Under the pieces are notes generated by a model, which saw only the letters and a program-made list of their open reading frames with translations, had not been told where the DNA came from and did no database searches. Positions 24,901 to 32,377 of a stretch of 32,377 nucleotides of DNA are shown here, piece by piece. Every line of letters begins with the position of its first letter. Positions within the stretch are counted from its first letter, which is position 1. A program made the translations under genes and the position numbers. Source of the DNA: Bacteriovorax stolpii (lineage in GTDB: Bacteria; Bdellovibrionota; Bacteriovoracia; Bacteriovoracales; Bacteriovoracaceae); contig CAMDQH010000031.1 in NCBI GenBank assembly GCA_945905815.1, positions 1 through 32,377 of the forward strand. Direction: 5' to 3'.

Positions 24901-25721
24901 TGACTACACAACCTCGCCGCCTATACATTTTCACTGGCAAAGGCGGCGTGGGAAAAACCACACTCAGCAAAGCTTTCGTACGCTACTTGGTTGAACATGA
25001 TCATGAAGCTGTCTATCTAACGTTTAAAAACCAATCTCTAAGTGAAACACATAAAGATAGCAATTCTGAAACGACTGTTGATGGGATTAGAGAAATCTCG
25101 TTGGATCTTGAAGAGTCGGCCAGAACTTATATTGAAAGACGGTTGAGTTCAAAAATGATTGCCGGCTGGATTGTAAAAACGCCCTTCTTTCGGGCGTTAA
25201 TCAATATGGTTCCGGGATTTAATTATCTTATATACCTTGGAAGAGTTCTAGAATATGGCAAAAATAACCCAAGAATGATTGTGGTGCTTGATGCTCCTGC
25301 CTCAGGACATGCACTTACGATGGTTGAATCGACCACAAACTTTCAGAATATTTTTGAATCAGGAATCATTTTTGACGACACGAGAAAAATGCTTTCCAGG
25401 TTGAATGATCCTGATTACACAAAAATTCATGTTGTGAGTCTACCTAGTCAAATGTCATGGCAGGAAGCTATTGAGCTCAAATCTGGTCTTAAAGAAAGAA
25501 CTCCTGTTGACGTTCATATTACCGTTAATAACTGCCTCTACCCTCTGGTTGAACAAAATCTCAAAGATTTACCGTCTGGACTAAGAGAAAAGGCCCTAAA
25601 CGAAAAAAGAATCATTGAAGAGCATCAATCAGAGATGCAATGCATCCTGCCGCACTCTCTGGGAATTAATTCTAAGACTGTAGAGTTAGATTTAGTAGGT
25701 TCTCTCTCAAAACTCATATAG
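24900..25721 (+). CDS. ArsA/Get3-family ATPase, subunit 1
   Basis: A 273-residue SIMIBI-class ATPase with deviant Walker A FTGKGGVGKTT (signature Lys14, P-loop Lys19) and a switch II-like LDAPASGHAL (Asp131, His137). The switch I site is altered: the segment reads LTFKNQSLSE, so the aspartate of the usual T-D-P-A motif is replaced by Phe42. This aspartate activates water in Get3/ArsA, so the protein may not hydrolyse ATP alone. It is coupled by a one-base overlap to the barrel gene and followed after 9 nt by a second family member. Members drive tail-anchored protein targeting or arsenite export; here arsenic genes are absent. Confidence 0.88.
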   Translation: MTTQPRRLYIFTGKGGVGKTTLSKAFVRYLVEHDHEAVYLTFKNQSLSETHKDSNSETTVDGIREISLDLEESARTYIERRLSSKMIAGWIVKTPFFRALINMVPGFNYLIYLGRVLEYGKNNPRMIVVLDAPASGHALTMVESTTNFQNIFESGIIFDDTRKMLSRLNDPDYTKIHVVSLPSQMSWQEAIELKSGLKERTPVDVHITVNNCLYPLVEQNLKDLPSGLREKALNEKRIIEEHQSEMQCILPHSLGINSKTVELDLVGSLSKLI

Positions 25722-25730
25722 AATTCCCAA

Positions 25731-26768
25731 GTGACCATTCTCACTAAATCATTCGAGATATTTTGTGGCACCGGCGGTGTTGGAAAGACCACCCTGGCCA
25801 CTTCAAGGGCCTTAAGCCAGGCCAGTTCGGGACTCAGAGTCCTGCTTATAACTATTGACCCTGCAAAACGATTGAAAGATCTTCTCAAACTAACGGGTGA
25901 CTCTGTAGGTGAGGTGACACCTGTCGAAGTGAGTAACATTAAGCTCGATGCGCTTCTTATGTCCCCAGAAAAGACTATTCAGAGGATGGCATTAAAATAT
26001 CATACCCCTGATTTGGCATCTAATCGCATAGTGAAAATCTTATCCAGACCATACGGCGGTATGAATGAAATCCTTTCTCTGGTTGAAGTGCAAATGCAAT
26101 TTGATTCGGGCAAGTACGATGTGATTGTTCTAGATACACCACCAGGTGCCCACTTCTTGGATTTCCTGGAGGGCATCGGAAAGATCCAATCTTTTTTTGA
26201 TCAAAGTTTTGTTGAATTATTTACCTATCTTGGTTCTAAAACTGTTAACGCTGGAAAAAAATTTGGTTTTGGAATTATTAATCGCGTGATCTCTGGAGGA
26301 CTCAGAAAACTTTTGGGTTATTTACAAAAAGTGACTGATGCCAAATTTATTGAAGATTTTATTATTGCGGTTCAGATTATTTACAAGTCAAAAGAAGCCT
26401 TCCTTAAAGGCTTAAGCCTCCAAGAGAGACTAAAATCAAAATCTGAATGTAACTGGTTTTTAGTGACTTCGGTTGAGCAAGGTAAAGCGCAGGAAGCACT
26501 CGAAATGAAACAGCATGCAAAAAGTTTTATGCATCAGGATCATTTCTTAGTCCTAAATAAATGTCTTGAACAAGAAATGAGTGATTGGAATCCAGTAGAT
26601 GTAAAACTTCAGGCGATAAAAACATCCCTGGACAGTAGAGAAAAAGAACTAAAAATTATTCTTAAACAATCTTTTCCTGTCGTTCTAGAATTTCCAGAAA
26701 TCATGAGCCTTGAGCCCATCGAGCACGTTATCAATTTAACTCATAAATGGAAAACCTATGTCATATAA
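25731..26768 (+). CDS. ArsA/Get3-family ATPase, subunit 2
   Basis: A 345-residue family member starting with GTG and lacking a clear ribosome-binding site, consistent with coupling to the gene before it. P-loop FCGTGGVGKTT has Thr14 in place of the signature lysine but keeps Lys19. Switch I is intact, ITIDPAKRLKD with Asp43, and switch II is LDTPPGAHFLDFLE (Asp135, His141). It is thus complementary to subunit 1. The middle has a hydrophobic helical part (about 160-215) like the substrate-binding region of Get3. Its 3' end overlaps gshA by 11 nt. Function with the upstream barrel or with membrane proteins is likely but unproven. Confidence 0.88.
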   Translation: MTILTKSFEIFCGTGGVGKTTLATSRALSQASSGLRVLLITIDPAKRLKDLLKLTGDSVGEVTPVEVSNIKLDALLMSPEKTIQRMALKYHTPDLASNRIVKILSRPYGGMNEILSLVEVQMQFDSGKYDVIVLDTPPGAHFLDFLEGIGKIQSFFDQSFVELFTYLGSKTVNAGKKFGFGIINRVISGGLRKLLGYLQKVTDAKFIEDFIIAVQIIYKSKEAFLKGLSLQERLKSKSECNWFLVTSVEQGKAQEALEMKQHAKSFMHQDHFLVLNKCLEQEMSDWNPVDVKLQAIKTSLDSREKELKIILKQSFPVVLEFPEIMSLEPIEHVINLTHKWKTYVI

Positions 26769-27993
26769 AGTTTCAACTAAAGCTGAACTTGAGCAGTTTT
26801 TCTGCCATAACTGGAACGAAATTAATCAGTGGATTGATAAAGAGCAGTCAATGCTTACTCAACCGCTCACTTCAAGTGTTGATGTTAGGGAGAGCAAATC
26901 AAAATTTGCACCAGTTGATCACAACATGTATCCAGCTGGTTTCAATAATCTCTGCAGCAAAGACCTCCTGCACTGTGCAGACAGATTTAAAGAAGCTTTT
27001 AATCAGATTAATCCTAAGATAAAAAGAATTGGTCTGCTGCCAGAATCACACACAAAAAACAAATACTATCTGGATCATCTGCATAAGCTTAAATCAACGA
27101 TTGAAATGGCAGGCACTGAGGTCATTTTTTTCTCACCGGACAAAGATCTTTTTAAAGAAACTAGCTCTACAACAATTGAACTTGAATCATTTTCAGGAAA
27201 CTCTATTATTATTCACGAAGCGCAAGTGATGGATGGAATATTTCAAAGTATGAGTCCAGAAATCAAATTTAATTTTGATGCAATCGTTTTAAACAATGAT
27301 CAATCTAATCCTCTGCCTGTTAAATGGAAGTCAATATCAACGCCCGTTTTACCTTCACCATTTGTAGGTTGGTACAAACGTCAAAAGAATCATCACTTCA
27401 AGTGGTATAGAACAACGGCCAATCAATTTGCAAAACATTTTGATATTAATCCTGACCTCATACAGGCCCAGTTTTCAACAGTTGAAAACGTTGACTATAG
27501 TACCAAAGAAGGACTGGATGAACTTGCAAATGAAGTCGATAAACTACTTGCGACTCTTCCTGCCGATTCACATGTTTTTGTAAAAGCATCACAAGGTACT
27601 TATGGAATGGGTATTTCGGTCGTTACTTCCGGTGAAGAAATTAAAACGATGAACCGTAAAGTTAGAAATAAAATGGATGTTGGAAAAAATAATCTAAAAT
27701 TCACCTCTGTCCTGATACAGGAAGGGGTAGAAACAATTGTTAAATATGACGAAGCTCCAGCTGAAGTGACTATTTATCTTATAAATGGGAGAAGTTCTGG
27801 CGGGTTCATGAGAACAAATCCTCTTAAAGGAACTCAGTCCAACCTAAACTCTCAAGGAATGATTTATCAAAAGCTTTGTCTGTCAGATGTTAAACAAGAT
27901 TGTGATCACAAAATGAAAGAAGCTGTCTATTCAGTTGTGGCAAGATTATCAACTTTGGCAGCTTCACACGAAATGAAAGAGTTAATGGAGTAA
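26758..27993 (+). CDS. gshA: glutamate-cysteine ligase, GshA family (Acidithiobacillus type)
   Basis: A 411-residue protein of the GshA family distinct from E. coli GshA. The VDHNMYPAGFNNLC segment (Asp54-His55 onwards) is the family hallmark; VFVKASQGTYGMGISVV at about 277-293 and INGRSSGGFMR at about 343-353 resemble ATP-grasp nucleotide and metal sites. It joins glutamate to cysteine with ATP, the first step to glutathione, in the cytosol. It overlaps the ArsA gene by 11 nt and is followed after 3 nt by the trans-sulfuration enzyme that would supply cysteine. No gshB is in the window. Confidence 0.85.
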   Translation: MSYKVSTKAELEQFFCHNWNEINQWIDKEQSMLTQPLTSSVDVRESKSKFAPVDHNMYPAGFNNLCSKDLLHCADRFKEAFNQINPKIKRIGLLPESHTKNKYYLDHLHKLKSTIEMAGTEVIFFSPDKDLFKETSSTTIELESFSGNSIIIHEAQVMDGIFQSMSPEIKFNFDAIVLNNDQSNPLPVKWKSISTPVLPSPFVGWYKRQKNHHFKWYRTTANQFAKHFDINPDLIQAQFSTVENVDYSTKEGLDELANEVDKLLATLPADSHVFVKASQGTYGMGISVVTSGEEIKTMNRKVRNKMDVGKNNLKFTSVLIQEGVETIVKYDEAPAEVTIYLINGRSSGGFMRTNPLKGTQSNLNSQGMIYQKLCLSDVKQDCDHKMKEAVYSVVARLSTLAASHEMKELME

Positions 27994-27996
27994 ATA

Positions 27997-29148
27997 ATGA
28001 AAAATATGAAATTTGAAACTAGAGTCATTCACGTTGGCGGGGAACCAGATCCAACAACTGGTGCGATCATGCCACCTATCTATCAAACATCTACCTATGT
28101 GCAGTCTTCCCCAGGAGAACACAAAGGATATGAATACACTCGGTCACACAACCCAACTCGTACACGCCTTGAGGAATGTCTTGCGTCACTCGAAAATGCA
28201 AAACATTGTTTTGTTACTGCAAGTGGATTATCGGCCTCTACATTAATTATGCATATGCTTCCGAAGGGATCAAAAATAATCTGCGGCGATGATGTATATG
28301 GCGGGACCTATCGTTTATTTGCAAAAGTATTTCCTGACATTCATGAATTTAAATTTGTGGATACAACCGACCTTAAAAATCTTGAGAAAGAGATTCAGGC
28401 ATTTAAGCCGGCCCTTGTCTGGCTTGAAACTCCTACCAATCCTTTATTAAAGATTTCGGATATTGCCGCAGTCTCTGTTCTGGCGAAAAAAGCAAATGCC
28501 CTCGTGGTTGTAGATAATACATTTATGAGTCCATTTTTTCAAAATCCTCTAGATCAGGGTGCCGACATTGTTCTTCACTCCATGACAAAATTCATTAATG
28601 GTCACTCTGATGTCGTTGGGGGGGCCATGATGTTTAATTCAGATGAAATTCGCGAAAAAATATTCTTCTACCAAAATGCAATTGGACCTTGTCACTCACC
28701 TTTTGATAGTTGGCTAGTGTTAAGAGGAATCAAGACTTTAGCTATAAGAATGAAAGCGCATGAACAGAACGCATTCAAAATTTCAAACTTTTTAGAAAAC
28801 CATCCCAAAGTTGAAAAAGTTGTTTATCCGGGGCTAAAATCTCACCCACAATACGAGCTTGCAAAGAAACAAATGAAAGGCTTTGGTGGAATGATTACTT
28901 TTTTCCTTAAAGGTGGGATCAATGAATCCCGTCGTTTTTTGGAAAATGTTAAGCTATTTGCTTTAGCAGAAAGTCTTGGTGGTGTTGAGAGCTTAGTAGA
29001 TCATCCAGCAATTATGACCCACGCTTCAATCCCTAAGGCCGTAAGAGAACAACTAGGTATCCACGATAATCTCATTAGACTCTCCGTGGGTATTGAGGAC
29101 AGCGATGATTTAATGGCTGATTTAGAGTACGCTTTTAGCAAGGTCTAA
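27997..29148 (+). CDS. cystathionine gamma-lyase/gamma-synthase family PLP enzyme
   Basis: A 383-residue Cys/Met-metabolism PLP enzyme. Visible motifs: YEYTRSHNPTRTRLEECLASLE (about 45-66), ASGLSA, WLETPTNPLL, VVDNTFMSPFFQNP, the PLP lysine Lys198 in HSMTKFINGHSD, and SLGGVESLVDHPAIMTHASIP near the end. The sequence fits cystathionine gamma-lyase, gamma-synthase or methionine gamma-lyase; the exact reaction is not certain. With gshA just upstream it probably releases cysteine from cystathionine for glutathione. It ends the operon and overlaps the orphan on the other strand by 4 nt. Confidence 0.92.
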   Translation: MKNMKFETRVIHVGGEPDPTTGAIMPPIYQTSTYVQSSPGEHKGYEYTRSHNPTRTRLEECLASLENAKHCFVTASGLSASTLIMHMLPKGSKIICGDDVYGGTYRLFAKVFPDIHEFKFVDTTDLKNLEKEIQAFKPALVWLETPTNPLLKISDIAAVSVLAKKANALVVVDNTFMSPFFQNPLDQGADIVLHSMTKFINGHSDVVGGAMMFNSDEIREKIFFYQNAIGPCHSPFDSWLVLRGIKTLAIRMKAHEQNAFKISNFLENHPKVEKVVYPGLKSHPQYELAKKQMKGFGGMITFFLKGGINESRRFLENVKLFALAESLGGVESLVDHPAIMTHASIPKAVREQLGIHDNLIRLSVGIEDSDDLMADLEYAFSKV

Positions 29149-29789
29149 AAGATTGCTTTTGCTGGATCCTGATATCCCTCAGCTTTTGTCTGTTGGTCTG
29201 CTGGATTACCTTTTGTTTCTTCTGGAGCCGCAGGAGCAAGAGGAACAGCAGGAATCTCTTTTAATTTCTCAATAAAGATATCCTGAACCTCAGTGTACCG
29301 ACTGAAAACAACAGAATCATTTAGGTATTTTTTTAGCAGCAGGTAACTACAATAAGTTCTTCCATGTGCAGAATTTAAATTATCTCGATCACCCTCGGCA
29401 AAAATAAGACCATCATCTTGAATAACATCCATCATTGTAAAATATTGAGAACAAAAGTCACTTGTATCACGAGAGTTATCTTTTTTCGTGCACTCTGCTT
29501 CTTTCTTTGCCACGTCAACGCCAGTCGCTGATGTCACTTTGATATGAACCGGCTCCCTACATACATCAACAATCCATTCTTTTGGCAGATATTTTTTGTG
29601 TGTAATGTGTATGATACAATTCTTCTTTTCAATAAAGAATTCCTGCTTTAATAAACCAAAGAGAGGTCCTTTTTGTACCATCTTCATCTTATAAGAAGAA
29701 TCAAGGCAACTCTTTGAACTGAACCTCGTTTGAGCTGAGGCAGAACCAATAAGAAGAATGCTAATAATACTAAATTTGATGAATTGCAT
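29145..29789 (-). CDS. small secreted protein of unknown function
   Basis: A 214-residue protein with signal peptide MQFIKFSIISILLIGSASAQ. Mature part has several cysteines (CLDSSYKMK, NCIIHI, VCREP, ECTKK, FCSQYF, YCSYLL) and a Pro/Ala-rich end with VPLAPAAPEETKG. No domain is recognised. Likely periplasmic or secreted, with disulfides. It overlaps the end of the SpoIIE-like gene by 20 nt (29770-29789), so is in its operon. Confidence 0.75.
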   Translation of the reverse strand: MQFIKFSIISILLIGSASAQTRFSSKSCLDSSYKMKMVQKGPLFGLLKQEFFIEKKNCIIHITHKKYLPKEWIVDVCREPVHIKVTSATGVDVAKKEAECTKKDNSRDTSDFCSQYFTMMDVIQDDGLIFAEGDRDNLNSAHGRTYCSYLLLKKYLNDSVVFSRYTEVQDIFIEKLKEIPAVPLAPAAPEETKGNPADQQTKAEGYQDPAKAIF

Positions 29790-30921
29790 GTCTGTTTACC
29801 TCCATCATCACTACCGTTGCATCTTTACTTAGAAAATCTGTTTCTTTAACTAAGCTTAGTTGTAGAAAAATTTCCATCATAAGATCCGTTTGAGTTAGCT
29901 GATGATGATCCTTTAAAAATGAATATAACTCTTTTTTAATTCGACCTTCTCTCCAATTAAATATAAATCCTGGGGAGAATACAATGATTTTTTCTGCTTT
30001 TGATAGCTGGTAGGGTAAAGAAACAGTCGAGCCTTGCGAAGCACTAAGTCCGAGGTCTACTTTTCCCTTAAATTGGCTGTAAAACTCGGCTTGGCCCCAA
30101 CCATAAAGCTTAAGCGTAAGCTGGGAGGTATCCATTTCAATAACAATGACCTCGGCTTCGGATTTTTTCTTCTTGGCGCTATTAATCGTCTGGATTTCCG
30201 TGCGTGCATCTAAAAGAAAGGCTTCTGGTTGAAAATCTTTTTGTTTATGAAGATTAAGTACGCCTATCAGAGAGCTTGAAATCAAATAAGACTGACTTGA
30301 GAGTAGTATCTGGTAAATCTTATTTCCAGTATGGTGAAGATCGTAAAACTCTCCGCCTCCACCATCACCTGAAGCGTATTTATTTAAAAAAGAAACGCCT
30401 TTAATCTCTTCACTTCTTTTAGGGATAAGTACTTCATGAATTTTTTTCGCCTTTAACATTTCAGACTCAGCACCTAGCAAGGCCTGATCCAATTCTTGGC
30501 TAAACTTTACAATGTGCTTCTGAAGATTCTTCTGCTCCTCTAATATATTCCATAAGAATTGTAGCTGATTTGAAAGCATAGTCCATTCAAGCTGTGGCAT
30601 AGGAAGAGAGTACTCACCAATAATTTTAGTTAGGAATCCAGCTTGATCCTTAACCCAAGTTTGAGCCGTCAAATTTTTTTGTTCATGAAAAAAGATCACG
30701 CCAAGAAATGTATTTAAAACAATTTTAAATTTTTCTTGAAGATCGGGATTATTAAGAACAGTCTGAGTATCCACTAAAAGAACATCGGCCCTTCTATTCA
30801 ATGGGAGGTCACAAAGCGACTCCAAAGTATAGGTTTGGTGACCCTCATAGAAATCAAAGATGCCAAATCCCTGATCTTCCAAATGCTTGCCTAAAAATGT
30901 ACGTTCGTCTAATAGGACCAT
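29770..30921 (-). CDS. degenerate SpoIIE/RsbU-like phosphatase-domain protein
   Basis: A 383-residue protein. Residues about 1-125 look like a degenerate receiver domain (RADVLLVDTQTVL). A helical linker (about 125-165) leads to a SpoIIE/RsbU-type domain: KKIHEVLIPKRSEEIKGV and KYASGDGGGGEFYDL match the usual 'iQ..LLP' and 'GGDfyD' regions, but the first metal aspartate is Glu (GGGEFYD). The C-terminal DATVVMMEVNR resembles the final 'DDaTlv' motif. RsbU-type phosphatases control anti-sigma systems; the Asp to Glu change and divergent motifs may reduce activity. AAAGGTG precedes the ATG. Confidence 0.65.
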   Translation of the reverse strand: MVLLDERTFLGKHLEDQGFGIFDFYEGHQTYTLESLCDLPLNRRADVLLVDTQTVLNNPDLQEKFKIVLNTFLGVIFFHEQKNLTAQTWVKDQAGFLTKIIGEYSLPMPQLEWTMLSNQLQFLWNILEEQKNLQKHIVKFSQELDQALLGAESEMLKAKKIHEVLIPKRSEEIKGVSFLNKYASGDGGGGEFYDLHHTGNKIYQILLSSQSYLISSSLIGVLNLHKQKDFQPEAFLLDARTEIQTINSAKKKKSEAEVIVIEMDTSQLTLKLYGWGQAEFYSQFKGKVDLGLSASQGSTVSLPYQLSKAEKIIVFSPGFIFNWREGRIKKELYSFLKDHHQLTQTDLMMEIFLQLSLVKETDFLSKDATVVMMEVNRHAIHQI

Positions 30922-31062
30922 TTAAACACCTTTAATTCTCATCTTTTCAACAACTTAAGACATTATCTTCTATCCCCCTTATTTTACTGTTTATTTTTCT
31001 GCAAAACAACCGAAGAGAATTCATTGGGTGAATGCATTTATTGCTAATTCACTTTTACTGAG

Positions 31063-31797
31063 TTGGATGAACTTATGAAAAAAAATAATGTCTTTGAGCT
31101 TCCATCATTGAGCATTGCCCTCTCCTTGCTGGGCATGGCAGGCCAAGTTGAACAGCTTAAAAATGAAAATAAGAAGATTAGTGAACAAGCCGCTCGTACC
31201 ATCCTAAAAGCCCTTGACGCAAAAGACAGCTATACTTTTGGCCATAGTATGAGAGTTGCCTATTTTTCATTGGTAACAGGAAACGAAGCTAAACTCTCAA
31301 AAGACGATATGTATGAGCTAGAGCTTTCGGCTATTTTTCATGATATCGGCAAAATTGGTACACCTGATATTGTTTTAAACAAACCCTCACGTCTCTCTGA
31401 GGATGAATTTCAGATAATGAAACAGCATCCTGAAAAAAGTTGGGAAATACTGCAAGATTACCCTGGATTTGAAAAAATTGCTGCAAATGCCAGATTTCAT
31501 CATGAAAGATATGACGGAAAAGGTTATCCACTAGGCCTCAAGGGTGAAGAAATTCCGACAGCGGCAAGAATTATACTTATTGCTGACACATTTGATGCCA
31601 TGACTTCATCAAGACCTTACCGCAAGGGCCTAGCTTATGATGTGGCATTTGATGAACTTATCCAGTTTTCAGGAACTCAATTCGACCAAAATCTCGTAAA
31701 ACTCTTCATTGAGGGAATGAGAAAAGAAGCTCTTAAGGGCGAAGAAGAATTTTTTATTCCGTTAATGGACAGAAAATTCAATAAAAATGCTGCTTAA
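31063..31797 (+). CDS. HD-GYP domain c-di-GMP phosphodiesterase
   Basis: A 244-residue protein that is almost only an HD-GYP domain, with a short N-terminal helix. Metal and substrate residues are intact: His61, His93-Asp94 in HDIGK, His122, His146-His147-Glu148, and the DGKGYP motif at 151-156. Such enzymes cleave c-di-GMP, a signal that in Bdellovibrio-like bacteria controls the switch between free and predatory lifestyles. No sensor domain is fused. Alternative start at 31075. Divergent from the SpoIIE-like gene, and its stop overlaps the next minus-strand gene by 4 nt. Confidence 0.93.
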   Translation: MDELMKKNNVFELPSLSIALSLLGMAGQVEQLKNENKKISEQAARTILKALDAKDSYTFGHSMRVAYFSLVTGNEAKLSKDDMYELELSAIFHDIGKIGTPDIVLNKPSRLSEDEFQIMKQHPEKSWEILQDYPGFEKIAANARFHHERYDGKGYPLGLKGEEIPTAARIILIADTFDAMTSSRPYRKGLAYDVAFDELIQFSGTQFDQNLVKLFIEGMRKEALKGEEEFFIPLMDRKFNKNAA

Positions 31798-32377
31798 TTT
31801 CCAGAGCAAAAACCTGTTTTAGCATTAGAAGAAACCACTCGGTTTTGCATGGATTCACAACCTTTCTTACTGGTATAGATGTTGAATGGATAACATTCAA
31901 TTTTTTTCTTTTTGAAAGTCGTAGAAGAAAAATTGTCCTCACAAGATTTGTAACTCGGACCATCCACACATGCCCAATGTTTACCTGCGCAGTTATAAAC
32001 TAATCCACGGCCCTTATATTCGTAATCAGGTGGACTTACATATTCCTTTTTAGCTTCTTTTGGTTTATCTTTTTTAACTTGTTTTTCAAGATCTTCCAAG
32101 ATTTTATCGGTCATTGTGCTTTCGTCAGTGTCTGTGTCCTTGCCATCAACTGTATCAGTAGAAGTTGTTGTAGTGTCAGTTGTAGTGTCAGTTGTAGTAT
32201 CAGTTGTAGTGTCGGTTGTAGTGTCACTCGTAGTCGGAGTATCTGTTTTAGTGTCAGTCGTAGTGTCAGTCGTAGTATCAGTTGTAGTGTCAGATGTAGT
32301 ATCAGTTGTAGTATCAGTTGTAGTATCAGTTGTAGTGTCAGTTGTAGTATCAGTTGTAGTATCAGTTGTAGTATCAG
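31794..32377 (-). CDS. partial surface protein with Asp-Thr-Thr-Thr repeats and cysteine-rich C-terminus
   Basis: The frame continues upstream of the internal ATG at 32114 without a stop to the right edge (87 more codons from 32375), so the N-terminus is off the window. The visible part is an Asp-Thr-Thr-Thr tetrapeptide repeat (with a few Ser, Pro and Lys changes) encoded by a 12-nt minisatellite, a linker (DGKDTDTDEST), a Lys/Glu-rich part, and a C-terminal 75-residue domain with seven cysteines (CAGKHWACVDG, SCEDN, ECYPF, GCESM, FCSGN). This suggests a flexible, possibly glycosylated stalk joined to a disulfide-bonded head. The gene converges on the HD-GYP gene. Confidence 0.75.
   Translation of the reverse strand, partial: DTTTDTTTDTTTDTTTDTTTDTTTDTTSDTTTDTTTDTTTDTKTDTPTTSDTTTDTTTDTTTDTTTDTTTTSTDTVDGKDTDTDESTMTDKILEDLEKQVKKDKPKEAKKEYVSPPDYEYKGRGLVYNCAGKHWACVDGPSYKSCEDNFSSTTFKKKKIECYPFNIYTSKKGCESMQNRVVSSNAKTGFCSGN
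32170..32377. repeat. 12-nt minisatellite, GTAGTRTCAGTT
   Basis: About seventeen units of GTAGTATCAGTT or GTAGTGTCAGTT run to the window edge, with one irregular 6-nt insertion at 32242-32247. The unit is a multiple of three, so changes in number keep the frame of the coding sequence it lies in. Confidence 0.9.

Noticed and set aside
24900-26768. Arsenite resistance operon
   Set aside because: No arsB, arsC, arsD or arsR is nearby; the ATPases alone do not show arsenic transport.
31794-32114. A complete 106-residue gene starting at 32114
   Set aside because: The same frame stays open through the repeats to the window edge and there is no ribosome-binding site at 32114, so the ATG is internal.
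32170-32377. CRISPR array at the right end
   Set aside because: Units are 12 nt with no spacers and are in frame with a coding sequence; this is a minisatellite.

Overview
The window looks like a chromosomal segment of an AT-rich member of the Bdellovibrionota (Bacteriovorax/Peredibacter/Bdellovibrio-type bacteria). This is an inference from gene content: many lipoproteins and secreted orphans, a canonical and a degenerate HD-GYP protein, a degenerate SpoIIE-type protein, paired ArsA-like ATPases, a PhaR-type DNA-binding protein and a GshA-type glutamate-cysteine ligase. No rRNA, CRISPR array or insertion sequence was seen; there is one tRNA gene.

Layout. (1) 1-3683, housekeeping: a DUF2231-like membrane protein running off the left edge, a DksA/TraR zinc-finger protein with a YciO/Sua5-family protein directly behind it, and a large secreted orphan on the other strand. 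(2) 4180-10161, a small integrated element of about 6 kb. It sits in the 3' end of tRNA-Leu(UAG) and is flanked by a 17-bp exact repeat of the tRNA end. It carries an HTH regulator, two lipoproteins (one with a PDZ domain), an unknown 216-residue protein, a 58-residue AlpA/excisionase-like protein, a P-loop ATPase of the phage/ICE replication type, and a tyrosine integrase beside the tRNA. No structural phage genes are present. (3) 10283-13857: a large coiled-coil protein translationally coupled to a degenerate HD-GYP protein. (4) 13990-20718: a sodium:solute symporter, then a complete peptide-type ABC importer on the minus strand (binding lipoprotein, two permeases, fused double ATPase). (5) 20844-23356: a LolB-like lipoprotein behind a TPR lipoprotein. 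(6) 23748-29148, a tight six-gene operon: PhaR-like regulator, outer-membrane barrel, two ArsA/Get3-family ATPases, GshA and a trans-sulfuration PLP enzyme. (7) 29145-32377: a secreted orphan, a degenerate SpoIIE-like protein, an HD-GYP phosphodiesterase, and the C-terminal part of a protein with a 12-nt minisatellite encoding Asp-Thr-Thr-Thr repeats.

Most interesting points. The element at 4180-10161 has a consistent internal logic: att repeats, a second copy of the tRNA terminator, a 21-bp repeat near each end, two copies of a three-fold GTCAT array with the same 9/8-nt spacing, a palindromic operator pair, and a hairpin that can mask the excisionase ribosome-binding site. It is the best candidate here for an undescribed mobile system, possibly with surface-acting lipoprotein cargo. 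The ArsA pair looks like an asymmetric heterodimer: one subunit keeps the signature lysine but lacks the switch I aspartate, and the other shows the reverse.
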